Virus record (IMG/VR): IMGVR_UViG_3300035698_011757
Span: 1-64,000 of that record
Direction: 5' to 3' (one strand)
Length of the DNA: 64,000 bases
Origin: a virus
The notes under the pieces are model-generated. The model made no database searches, was not told the DNA's origin, and saw only the letters and a program-made list of their open reading frames with translations. Below are positions 7,345-13,908 of the stretch, one piece after another (the stretch's first letter is position 1; the number at the start of each line of letters is the position of its first letter). A program made the position numbers and the translations under genes.

Positions 7345-7420
7345 GTTCCCTTGGTCTATGCGGTTAGGACGGAAGACTTTCAATCTTCAAAAGCGAGTTC
7401 GAATCTCGCAGGGAATGCCA
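7345..7420 (+). tRNA. tRNA-Glu (anticodon TTC)
   Basis: Acceptor GTTCCCT/AGGGAAT, D-arm GTCT/GGAC (one mismatch-like G-T), anticodon arm GAAGA-CTTTCAA-TCTTC, T-arm GCGAG-TTCGAAT-CTCGC, discriminator G and encoded CCA. Confidence 0.93.
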
Positions 7421-7478
7421 AAGGCACACACAGCAATTTTTACTTTTATTATCAAAGAAACAAAACGTGCCTTGTTAT

Positions 7479-7554
7479 GTCGGTGTAGCTCAATTGGTAG
7501 AGTAGTTCCCTTCCAAGGAAAATGTTGCAGGTTCGATCCCTGTCACCGATACCA
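7479..7554 (+). tRNA. tRNA-Gly (anticodon TCC)
   Basis: Acceptor GTCGGTG/CACCGAT (first pair G-T), D-arm GCTC/GAGT, anticodon arm GTTCC-CTTCCAA-GGAAA, T-arm GCAGG-TTCGATC-CCTGT, discriminator A and encoded CCA. Confidence 0.9.
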
Positions 7555-7612
7555 GACTCAGATCATGTAGCCAGTTCGCTGGTTAAACTCTCCACTATTC
7601 ATGATCTGAGTC
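7555..7612 (+). repeat. Perfect 13-bp inverted repeat with inner hairpin
   Basis: GACTCAGATCATG (7555-7567) and CATGATCTGAGTC (7600-7612) are exact reverse complements; CCAG-TTCG-CTGG lies inside. The element starts immediately after the CCA of tRNA-Gly. No T-run follows. It may be a processing stem or the relic of a tRNA. Confidence 0.6.
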
Positions 7613-7621
7613 TACCATCAT

Positions 7622-7695
7622 CGAAAGATCGGCTAATGTAAGCCATGCCTCTCTGGAGAGGTAAAACGCAGAATCAAATCCTGCTCGTTCGACCA
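7622..7695 (+). tRNA. tRNA-like gene, damaged
   Basis: Acceptor CGAAAGA/TCGTTCG (6 of 7 pairs), D-arm GGC/GCC, anticodon stem GCCTC/GAGGT with only a 6-nt loop (TCTGGA), T-arm GCAGA-ATCAAAT-CCTGC with lost closing pair, discriminator A and CCA. The anticodon is ambiguous (CTG or TGG). Probably a decaying tRNA. Confidence 0.5.
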
Positions 7696-7718
7696 AGATC
7701 TGGAATTCAGATCGATAT

Positions 7719-8073
7719 GGGCTAGTGTAGATTCGACTTTAAGTCGCTCTTTACCCTGCTTCAACCTAAGATAGTCACTGACTTGCTGATAAGATCAAAA
7801 CAATTGACGAAAAACAAGTCGCATTAGCAGCCTAACCGCTGCACTCAACAATTAGCCGTAGAGACTAATGTTGGGATCAATGCAAATCTCTACTGACGAA
7901 TAGGAAATAGACTATAGTATCTAGCATTCAAGATACATAAAAAAAGAATGTTGGTTTCAGACGCCACTCACTGAATAGATTGGTAGTTACGAAGAAACTA
8001 CCTAAATGGTTGTAAAAAAGCGAGATAAGAAAACTTAAAGGACAGAGAGTGCGACCCTCTCTCTAGTCCACCA
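7719..8073 (+). ncRNA. ssrA: tmRNA (transfer-messenger RNA)
   Basis: The 5' end GGGCTAG pairs with CTAGTCC, followed by A and CCA (8063-8073), making a tRNA-like acceptor. The T-arm is AGAGAG-TGCGACC-CTCTCT; near the 5' end GATTCGAC matches the conserved tmRNA D-loop sequence. An internal tag frame reads ADKIKTIDEKQV-ALAA then TAA, ending like bacterial tags, with the stop codon inside a GCAGC/GCTGC hairpin exactly as in E. coli ssrA. Further hairpins (CAAC.ATTAG/CTAATGTTG, GGTAGTT/AACTACC) are candidates for pseudoknot stems. Length, 355 nt, is normal. It would free stalled ribosomes and tag unfinished proteins for proteolysis. The exact resume codon (GCT near 7800) is inferred. No SmpB gene is seen in the window. 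Confidence 0.9.
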
Positions 8074-8131
8074 ATTTCACATCGTAATTGATTTTGTGTA
8101 AGCATATATACACAATTAAGTAATAAACATT

Positions 8132-8389
8132 ATGCCAGATCAAAAAAAACCAGTAGCCAAAAAAGCTGCGAAGAAAAACGAAGAAGCGAAGCCTGTTGTT
8201 GAAGAAGCAAATCCAGCTCCAAAAAAAGAAGAGCCAAAAAAAGAAGAGCCAAAAAAAGAAGAGCCAAAATCAGAACTAGAATCTCTATGTGATTTCTACT
8301 TAGATAAGGTTCGCTCATCAACTCAAGCAAAAGCAGTAGCTATCGAAGCTCTCGTAAAAGTATTGGAACTAGTTAAGAAAAACAAGTAA
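8132..8389 (+). CDS. Lys/Glu/Pro-rich 85-residue protein
   Basis: Residues 1-48 are a low-complexity Lys-Ala-Glu-Pro region with three exact KKEEP repeats; residues 49-85 (ESLCDFYLDKVRSSTQAKAV...) look like a small helical domain. It ends at a strong terminator. The N-terminus resembles that of the protein at 33840. Its role is unknown; a structural or nucleic-acid-binding protein is possible. No Shine-Dalgarno motif. Confidence 0.6.
   Translation: MPDQKKPVAKKAAKKNEEAKPVVEEANPAPKKEEPKKEEPKKEEPKSELESLCDFYLDKVRSSTQAKAVAIEALVKVLELVKKNK
8219..8263 (+). repeat. Three tandem 15-bp repeats
   Basis: CCAAAAAAAGAAGAG occurs three times without change (8219, 8234, 8249), coding KKEEP units; copy number may vary between relatives. 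Confidence 0.9.
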
Positions 8390-8410
8390 TTCAATAAAAT
8401 ATATTTTTAA

Positions 8411-8442
8411 AAACCCACTAGTAATTAAACTAGTGGGTTTTT
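8411..8442 (+). terminator. Rho-independent terminator
   Basis: AAACCCACTAG / CTAGTGGGTTT is a perfect 11-bp stem with loop TAATTAAA and a following T-run. Confidence 0.88.
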
Positions 8443-8457
8443 AGTGTAAATACGTGT

Positions 8458-8817
8458 ATGGCTATTGTAAAATTCGACATACATGCGACTAAAGGCTCTA
8501 CTTTAAACGCTATCCAATTTAAGTTTGTTCAAACCAAAGAGCCAGAGGTTCTTCTGGATTTAACGGGGTGGTCTGTATATGCGGAAGTGAGAAAGAAGTC
8601 TGGAGACGTTGTTTTAATGGATCTTGAACCAACAATTACAGACGCGCCAAATGGACAAGTAACTATCCAAAAAACAGACGAGCAGATGCTCGAATTAGAC
8701 GCCGCAGTTTATAGATGGGACTTAATCCTAGAAGATGAAACTGGGCAAGCATTTCCTCCTTATATTGGGGGAAAATTCACTGTTTCAAAAAAAATAACAA
8801 ACAGCAACAGTGCCTAA
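8458..8817 (+). CDS. BppU-like N-terminal domain virion protein
   Basis: A 119-residue beta-rich protein with DLTGWSVYAEVRKKSG, DAPNGQVTI and YRWDLILEDETGQ, the pattern of the small Ig-like domain seen at the start of baseplate upper proteins and other phage tail proteins. It is likely a virion or tail-associated component. It overlaps the next gene (GTG 8810) by 8 nt, so both are probably co-translated. It could equally be a head or neck accessory protein. Confidence 0.6.
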   Translation: MAIVKFDIHATKGSTLNAIQFKFVQTKEPEVLLDLTGWSVYAEVRKKSGDVVLMDLEPTITDAPNGQVTIQKTDEQMLELDAAVYRWDLILEDETGQAFPPYIGGKFTVSKKITNSNSA

Positions 8818-9058
8818 TCAATCGTTCAACCCATGTGTGGTTGAGATAACTGTAAGCGACGCAATAGTTGACGTTAAGCTTATAGAGGTATCTAGCCAAA
8901 CTCCTAATATAGAGGTAATAGAAACAACAAGCTCGTTGCCAAGCATTGAGATTGTTGAAATTTCTGGCTTAATGCCGAACATAGCGGTTATTGAAACCTC
9001 CACACAGGCAGACCAGTCTATTGAGCTTATTGAGGTCGGGAATATAGCAGGAGAATGA
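8810..9058 (+). CDS. Repetitive beta-strand protein
   Basis: 82 residues starting at GTG 8810 inside the end of the preceding gene. The sequence consists of imperfect repeats of about 13-15 residues alternating hydrophobic and polar positions (NIEVIETTSSLPSIEIVEIS, NIAVIETST), suggesting stacked beta strands. No known family is recognised; the context suggests a structural protein. Confidence 0.5.
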   Translation: MPNQSFNPCVVEITVSDAIVDVKLIEVSSQTPNIEVIETTSSLPSIEIVEISGLMPNIAVIETSTQADQSIELIEVGNIAGE

Positions 9059-9211
9059 AACTTCAAGCTAAACAGGTCGAGGTTTATGAAAAACAGATTA
9101 AAGCAATATAAGAAATCAATCATTACTTCGTGAGATAAATATTCTCAAAAGAAAAAAGCAGACAAAAAGGACATTATCCCTCCATTTATCTAAAATTTAT
9201 TAAAAAACTTC

Positions 9212-9239
9212 TTGACAAAATGTATTTTGTGTGTATTAT
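9212..9239 (+). promoter_or_regulatory. Promoter for tRNA-Ile
   Basis: TTGACA (9212-9217), 16-nt spacer, TATTAT (9234-9239), 15 nt before the tRNA start. Confidence 0.65.
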
Positions 9240-9254
9240 AACATACAAGAAAAT

Positions 9255-9329
9255 GGTTCTGTAGCTCAAAGGAAGAGCAATCGCTCGATAAGCGATGTGT
9301 TGGGATTTCGAAATTCCCCAGAACTACCA
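9255..9329 (+). tRNA. tRNA-Ile (anticodon GAT)
   Basis: Acceptor GGTTCTG/CAGAACT, D-arm GCTC-AAAGGAA-GAGC, anticodon stem ATCGC/GCGAT with loop TCGATAA (GAT, but C at position 33), T-arm GGGAT-TTCGAAA-TTCCC with one mismatch, discriminator A and encoded CCA. Confidence 0.8.
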
Positions 9330-9369
9330 TAGTTCGTTCCCAGTGGGAGATGAATGAATAAAGGCTTAC

Positions 9370-9397
9370 TCGTAGAGCCAGCATAGCAAATCTACGA
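9370..9397 (+). repeat. Inverted repeat between tRNAs
   Basis: TCGTAGA (9370-9376) and TCTACGA (9391-9397) are exact complements with a 14-nt loop; an alternative hairpin GGCT/AGCC overlaps it. Confidence 0.4.
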
Positions 9398-9401
9398 TAA
9401 T

Positions 9402-9474
9402 TGCCCCATGATGTAGTGGTAGCATCCTGTTTTACATGCAGTGTGTCTGAGTTCGATTCTCAGTGGAGCTACCA
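9402..9474 (+). tRNA. tRNA-Val (anticodon TAC)
   Basis: D-arm GATG-TAGTGGTAG-CATC, anticodon arm CTGT-TTTACAT-GCAG, T-arm CTGAG-TTCGATT-CTCAG, discriminator A and CCA. The acceptor TGCCCCA/TGGAGCT pairs in only 5 of 7 positions. Confidence 0.7.
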
Positions 9475-9750
9475 ATGAAATGTGTTTATATAAAAACTGT
9501 AGAAGTGTCTTCAAAAAGGATTAGTGGAGGAACTGTGAAAACATCCAAGTATGCCGCGTTACTCATAAACGATTCTTTAAAAAACACAACAACGACCTTC
9601 TACATCGAAAGCTACTTTTACAAAAGGGGCGAGCTAAAATGTAAAAAAAATGAATTAACAATAAATCTCTCACCAAATGAACAAAAAATAATATTTGGAG
9701 AAGAAATGAACATTCTTGATTTTGGTGGCAAAATAAAATGTGTCCCATGA
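9475..9750 (+). CDS. Hypothetical protein, 91 residues
   Basis: ATG 9475 follows the CCA of tRNA-Val immediately. The sequence (KTSKYAALLINDSLKNTTTTFYIESYFYKRGELKC) looks like a small beta-rich soluble domain. It is not recognised. A location glued to a tRNA end is typical for mobile or accessory genes in this region, but no endonuclease motif is present. Confidence 0.45.
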   Translation: MKCVYIKTVEVSSKRISGGTVKTSKYAALLINDSLKNTTTTFYIESYFYKRGELKCKKNELTINLSPNEQKIIFGEEMNILDFGGKIKCVP

Positions 9751-9840
9751 GGTCAAAGAGTGTCAGATTCCCTTGTAGGTTGCAGGGTATTATATTTAGG
9801 GACTTTCGCTTTAAGCGACAATTTTCTATTAAAAAAAATT

Positions 9841-9926
9841 GGAAAGTAAACTAACGATGAGTTAGCACCGTTTGCTAAAGGTTGGGGGCTGAAAGGTCTG
9901 GATTTCGAGTATCCTGCTTTCCTCCA
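9841..9926 (+). tRNA. tRNA-Ser (anticodon GCT), imperfect
   Basis: Acceptor GGAAAGT/GCTTTCC, D-arm CTAA/TTAG, long variable region, T-arm GGAT-TTCGAGT-ATCC, discriminator T and encoded CCA. The loop TTGCTAA gives GCT, but the anticodon stem is poorly paired. The long variable arm supports Ser. Confidence 0.6.
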
Positions 9927-9944
9927 AAAAAGTTAAGATTTATC

Positions 9945-9971
9945 TTGACTTTTTTTGTGTTTAGATATAAT
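9945..9971 (+). promoter_or_regulatory. Promoter for MazG-like gene
   Basis: TTGACT (9945-9950), 15-nt spacer, perfect TATAAT (9966-9971). The start codon ATG lies only 11 nt after the -10 box, so the mRNA leader is just a few nt. Confidence 0.6.
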
Positions 9972-9981
9972 GGTCGTCACT

Positions 9982-10431
9982 ATGGATAAAGATCAAAAAA
10001 ACGTAAAAGAGTTTATGCTCGCAGCAGGACAGGAAGTAAAAGATTTAATTGAAGTTCCAGATTTTAAAACAAGATCATTAAGAGTGAGGCTTTTACTAGA
10101 AGAGGTTTTGGAATTCGCTAAAGCCAGCGCGGTTACGATTAATATTGGCGACGTGGAGGTTTTAGAGGTGGATGTTGAAATGTTTGATGATGGCTGGGAT
10201 AATGTCGACATGGTAGAAGTTGCTGACGGTCTTACGGATATAGATTATGTTAATAATGGTGCGGCGCTAGCTTACGGCATCGACCTTGAGCTATGCAAGA
10301 CAGAAGTTCATAGATCAAACATGAGCAAATTTATTGACGGGCATCGTCACGAAAATGGAAAGTGGATAAAAGGCCCTAGTTATTCGGAGGCTGACTTAAA
10401 AAGTGTGTTGGAAAAACAAAAAATAGTGTAA
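9982..10431 (+). CDS. MazG/PRA-PH-like nucleotide pyrophosphohydrolase
   Basis: 149 residues from ATG 9982 (the TTG at 9955 lies within the promoter). The sequence has the all-alpha NTP-PPase pattern: SLRVRLLLEEVLEFAKA (ExxE helix), then VEVADGLTDIDYVNNGAALAYGIDL (ExxD helix), then a typical phosphoribosyl-ATP pyrophosphohydrolase-like tail with VHRSNMSKF and KGPSYSEADL. Such phage enzymes hydrolyse nucleoside triphosphates or alarmone-like nucleotides; the substrate here is unknown. It stands alone under its own promoter after the tRNA region. Confidence 0.8.
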   Translation: MDKDQKNVKEFMLAAGQEVKDLIEVPDFKTRSLRVRLLLEEVLEFAKASAVTINIGDVEVLEVDVEMFDDGWDNVDMVEVADGLTDIDYVNNGAALAYGIDLELCKTEVHRSNMSKFIDGHRHENGKWIKGPSYSEADLKSVLEKQKIV

Positions 10432-10460
10432 ATATATGTAACAACATAACACTTTCACAA

Positions 10461-11045
10461 ATGTCAAAAAGTAACCACTCAAAAAAAGCTTTCACAAATA
10501 ATGATTACAGAAACGCTTATTGGGGCGGCGTAACTCACGGAGTCGCACACGCTTCGGTTGATGGTTATTTTTTAGACGTAAACGACGCATTTTGTTCTTT
10601 AGTGGGATACACAAGATCAGAACTGTTAGATTTGAGGTTTGAAGATATTACAGACACTATGGATTTAAGAGCTGACCTTGAAAGTGCCTTATCAACAATA
10701 AAAGGCGAAATTAGAGGTTACGGAATAGACAAAAACTACAAACATAAACAAAAATATCTAGTGTTCGTAAACCTTCAAGTAAGGAGAGTTCCAGTGAGTG
10801 AAGATTTACCTTTTGAGCATTTTGTAATACACGCCTATAGAAAGCCTCCAATCGTAAACGTAAAAACAGAAAAGTGCGCCAATGGCGAAAGTAAATTAAG
10901 GACAACAACTTCTTGGAAGGATTTCATTTTTGATAATAAAAAAGCTGCTATTTGGGCAGTAGTTCTTATTTGCTTAATGGGATTTGTTTCTGGAAATCTA
11001 CTAAACGTTCTCGAATTCATTATAAGGTTTAAACTTTCTAAATAA
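10461..11045 (+). CDS. PAS-domain protein with C-terminal membrane anchor
   Basis: 194 residues. Residues 25-125 form a PAS domain: HASVDGYFLDVNDAFCSLVGY, TRSELLDLRFEDIT, then a PAC-like region. A single hydrophobic segment near 158-180 (AAIWAVVLICLMGFVSG) should anchor it in the inner membrane with the PAS domain in the cytoplasm. There is no kinase, cyclase or HTH output domain, so it may act by binding a host sensor. Followed by a perfect terminator. PAS domains are rare in phages. Confidence 0.8.
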   Translation: MSKSNHSKKAFTNNDYRNAYWGGVTHGVAHASVDGYFLDVNDAFCSLVGYTRSELLDLRFEDITDTMDLRADLESALSTIKGEIRGYGIDKNYKHKQKYLVFVNLQVRRVPVSEDLPFEHFVIHAYRKPPIVNVKTEKCANGESKLRTTTSWKDFIFDNKKAAIWAVVLICLMGFVSGNLLNVLEFIIRFKLSK

Positions 11046-11101
11046 TTTTTTCTGCGTGGTAAAAACCTCACCATAGCGCGCATATATTACAAAGAGAGGT
11101 T

Positions 11102-11128
11102 AAAAAAGAGAGCTTTGCTCTCTTTTTT
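11102..11128 (+). terminator. Rho-independent terminator
   Basis: AAAAAAGAGAGC-TTT-GCTCTCTTTTTT is a perfect 12-bp stem with T-run. Confidence 0.9.
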
Positions 11129-11129
11129 A

Positions 11130-11157
11130 TTGACTTTGTTGAGAAAATTACTAAAGT
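11130..11157 (+). promoter_or_regulatory. Candidate promoter for gmd
   Basis: TTGACT (11130-11135), 16-nt spacer, TAAAGT (11152-11157). ATG at 11163 follows within 6 nt, implying a leaderless mRNA. Confidence 0.5.
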
Positions 11158-11162
11158 AGAGT

Positions 11163-13277
11163 ATGGGCAAGATTTTTATCACTGGCGTAACAGGTATGGA
11201 CGGATCATACTTGGCGGATTATTTACTAGAGTTGGGGCATGAAGTTTATGGTGGCATTAGGCGGCTATCGTCACCGAATACCCAGAATATCAAACAAGCC
11301 GTTAATCACAAAAACTTTCATAGTGTCGCGTTTGACCTTTCTGACACTCATTCAATCAACAAAGCGGTAGAAGAAATCCAACCAGACTTTTTTATTAATT
11401 TAGCCGCACAATCGTTTGTGGGGTCTAGTTGGGACATTCCAGAGCAGACGTTCGATATTAACGCTACAGGTGTCCTACGATGCCTTGAGGCGATCAGAAA
11501 GCACGCTCCTAAGTGCAGGTTCTACAACGCAGGGTCAAGCGAGGAAGTTGGAGACGTAGATTATTCCCCTCAAGACGAAAAACACCCATTAAAACCAAGA
11601 TCACCATATGGCGCGTCAAAAGCGGCAGCTAGACACTTAGTGAAGGTTTATAGAGAAAGTTATGGTCTATTTGCAATTCAAGGAATGTTGTATAATCACG
11701 AATGTTTCGACTCAAACACGCCAATAATCTTAAAAAACAAGTCGGGATCAATAACGATAGATTACATTAGAAACCTATGCCCAGAAAGATCAGATATAAC
11801 GAAGGACAATTCAGTGCTTACGAAAGACTTATCTTCAGAAAATCTTGACATTTGGGACGGAAGCGATTTTGTAAAATTAAAATTAATAACCAGAAGAAAA
11901 AGTAAAACAGTAAAAAATTACGAAAAAAAATCCTTAATCTCAAGACATGGAGAGTGCGTTGCGACTAACGGTCACAACTTCATACTAGAGGATGGATCTA
12001 AACGAAAGTGTGAAAAAATAAAGGAAAAGGACAGATTGAAACACGGAAAATTTCCAGAAACAAAAGAAACGATCAGTATAACAAATGAACTAGCAAAAGT
12101 GATGGGATTCATTTGTAGAGATGGTAGCATATCAAAAATGGGTAATAAATTCAATTTAGTGAATGCAGATGAGAGCATTTTAAAGGACTTTGAAGAGTCC
12201 TGCCTCAAATCATTTCCTAATGCTAAATTTAAAAGATCTAAAAATCCCTCTAGATTTAAACTTGGAAACTTTAGTCACAAAACTACAGTGAGCGGGGTAA
12301 ACTCTGGAACCGTTAATTATTTAAGAGAATCTTTATATGAAAAGAAAACAAGTCACAAAAAAATCCCAGATGAAATATTAAACTCCACAAAAGAAAAAAT
12401 GCTAACATTCTTCGATTCTTACTATAGATGTGGTGGACTCAAAAAAACAAAAGCAAAATACAAATATTCAAGCTTCAAAACTAGCTCCCCAATACTAGCA
12501 CAAGGTTTATTGTTTTTAATTAGCAAAATATCAGATCAAGATTTTTGTATAAATAGATACTACCACAACGACAAACTATATTACCAAATAAATTTAACAT
12601 CAACAACTAAAGATAAAAAAGGAGATCATCTCAAAAAAAACAATAACGAAGTTAAGAAAATCATCAACATTAAAAACGGGGATGGCTGCTTCGTATATGA
12701 CGTAGAGACTGAGACTGGAGTGTTGAATGCTGGGGTTGGAACAATGGTCGTGGGAAATTCGCCAAGAAGAGGCATTGAGTTTGTGACTCAGAAGATAGTT
12801 TCTTCGGCAAGAAGAATAAAAAACGACTTAGATTTAGCGTATTCACCACCAATATTATACTTGGGAAACATTTACGCAAAGAGGGATTGGAGTCATTCTA
12901 AAGATTTTGTAAGAGGAATCTGGGCAATGGTTAGTCAGCATAAGCCAGAAGAATATATTCTTGCTTCTGGAAAAACCCACACAGTTAAAGAGTTTGTAGA
13001 GGCGACATTTAAAGAGTTTAATATAAATTTAACATGGAAAGGAGATGGTTTGGATGAAGTGGGTTACTTAAGAGATGATAATCACCACGAAGGTGAATTT
13101 AAACATTGGTGTAGAGCGACAACAATCCCATTGATTAAGATTTCTGAAGAGTTTTATAGACCAGCGGAAGTGGATTTATTACACGGAGACGCAACGCTAG
13201 CGAGAGAGAATTTAGGATGGATTCCAGAGTATTCATTTACTGATTTAATTAAAGATATGGTTAAAGGTGATAAATAA
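11163..13277 (+). CDS. gmd: GDP-mannose 4,6-dehydratase with intein
   Basis: The 704-residue frame contains a 352-residue SDR enzyme interrupted by a 352-residue intein. N-extein: Rossmann GVTGMDGSYL, AAQSFVGSSW, GSSEEVG, and catalytic SPYGASKAA (Tyr149, Lys153). After the intein comes SPRRGIEFVT, which with the preceding NHE makes the GMD signature NHESPRRG, and then LGNIYAKRDW and YRPAEVDLLHGD. It converts GDP-mannose to GDP-4-keto-6-deoxymannose, the precursor of fucose-type sugars, possibly for modifying host surface glycans or phage DNA/virions. Glycosyltransferases occur at 30347-33853. Own promoter upstream. Confidence 0.93.
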   Translation: MGKIFITGVTGMDGSYLADYLLELGHEVYGGIRRLSSPNTQNIKQAVNHKNFHSVAFDLSDTHSINKAVEEIQPDFFINLAAQSFVGSSWDIPEQTFDINATGVLRCLEAIRKHAPKCRFYNAGSSEEVGDVDYSPQDEKHPLKPRSPYGASKAAARHLVKVYRESYGLFAIQGMLYNHECFDSNTPIILKNKSGSITIDYIRNLCPERSDITKDNSVLTKDLSSENLDIWDGSDFVKLKLITRRKSKTVKNYEKKSLISRHGECVATNGHNFILEDGSKRKCEKIKEKDRLKHGKFPETKETISITNELAKVMGFICRDGSISKMGNKFNLVNADESILKDFEESCLKSFPNAKFKRSKNPSRFKLGNFSHKTTVSGVNSGTVNYLRESLYEKKTSHKKIPDEILNSTKEKMLTFFDSYYRCGGLKKTKAKYKYSSFKTSSPILAQGLLFLISKISDQDFCINRYYHNDKLYYQINLTSTTKDKKGDHLKKNNNEVKKIINIKNGDGCFVYDVETETGVLNAGVGTMVVGNSPRRGIEFVTQKIVSSARRIKNDLDLAYSPPILYLGNIYAKRDWSHSKDFVRGIWAMVSQHKPEEYILASGKTHTVKEFVEATFKEFNINLTWKGDGLDEVGYLRDDNHHEGEFKHWCRATTIPLIKISEEFYRPAEVDLLHGDATLARENLGWIPEYSFTDLIKDMVKGDK
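11703..12758 (+). other. Intein in GDP-mannose 4,6-dehydratase
   Basis: Starts with Cys (CFDSNTPIIL, block A), has a block B-like ATNGHNF, LAGLIDADG-like MGFICRDGS and a degenerate second motif (SYYRCGG), and block F VYDVETETGVLNAG. It ends Val-Val-Gly-Asn before Ser. The penultimate residue is Gly rather than His, a known but uncommon variant. The second endonuclease motif lacks its Asp. Confidence 0.88.
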
Positions 13278-13279
13278 GC

Positions 13280-13307
13280 TTGACAATCTTAAATAAAGTG
13301 TTAATAT
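13280..13307 (+). promoter_or_regulatory. Promoter for the recombination/replication block
   Basis: TTGACA (13280-13285), 16-nt spacer, TAATAT (13302-13307). The next start codon is at 13315, so the transcript would be nearly leaderless. Confidence 0.6.
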
Positions 13308-13314
13308 AAACAAA

Positions 13315-13908
13315 ATGAGGAAAGGAAAGCATGCTCCAAGCACACAAGAGGAATACAATAAAATCCTATCGATTCTGCGTGCGAGCATAATAGATAGAAA
13401 AATTATTCGCGGAGCTGCAAAGCTAGCAGAAAGAGTCTCCAAGTACTCAATAGAGAACATTAATTTTGTTTTAAAGGATATGAAAGACGCCAAGGAATAC
13501 GACGGATTCCAAAAAGCGGTTAAGAAAGTTCCATACAAATACAACTTCAAAAGATTAAAACCGCCAGAACTTATTGAGATTTGGACGGATATTAGAAAAT
13601 CAGACCCAAGATACAGGAGCGGAAAGTTCTGGTCTACCGAAATGAAGTTTTTAAAAATACTATGCGATCAATATCCTCATGAATTTATTGAAAGCCTTAG
13701 ATTACCAATGCCAGTAAATTCGCTGGTAGTTCTTAGTAGCGACTTTCATCAAGAACATATTAAGAGAAAATTCAAAGAATACAACTTTCAAAGAAAAAAA
13801 GAAGAACCCCTAGTAATTGGGGATGAGAAGTTAGGCGAAAGACTAAAGACAAAAAAAAGAAAATCATTAAAATCATTTTTAAACAATGACAAAGAACCCA
13901 AAAGATAA
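13315..13908 (+). CDS. Hypothetical protein upstream of recA-like gene
   Basis: 197 residues, basic, mostly helical by composition (DPRYRSGKFWSTEMKFLKILCDQYP in the middle, Lys-rich end). First gene after a strong promoter and overlapping the RecA-like gene by 23 nt, so probably part of the recombination or replication operon. It could be a loader or accessory factor; no motif proves this. Confidence 0.65.
   Translation: MRKGKHAPSTQEEYNKILSILRASIIDRKIIRGAAKLAERVSKYSIENINFVLKDMKDAKEYDGFQKAVKKVPYKYNFKRLKPPELIEIWTDIRKSDPRYRSGKFWSTEMKFLKILCDQYPHEFIESLRLPMPVNSLVVLSSDFHQEHIKRKFKEYNFQRKKEEPLVIGDEKLGERLKTKKRKSLKSFLNNDKEPKR

Noticed and set aside
7291-7570. Protein frames across tRNA-Glu and tRNA-Gly
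   Set aside because: They are read-through translations of tRNA genes.
9055-9111. 18-codon frame ATG 9055-TAA 9111 after the beta-repeat gene
   Set aside because: Overlaps the previous stop in the typical way but is too short and without recognisable features to be called.
9760-9835. Hairpin CTTTCGCTTTAAGCGA with apparent TTA (ochre suppressor) loop
   Set aside because: No D-arm or T-arm around it; only a hairpin. The similar CGACTTTAAGTCG at about 7733 belongs to the tmRNA 5' domain.
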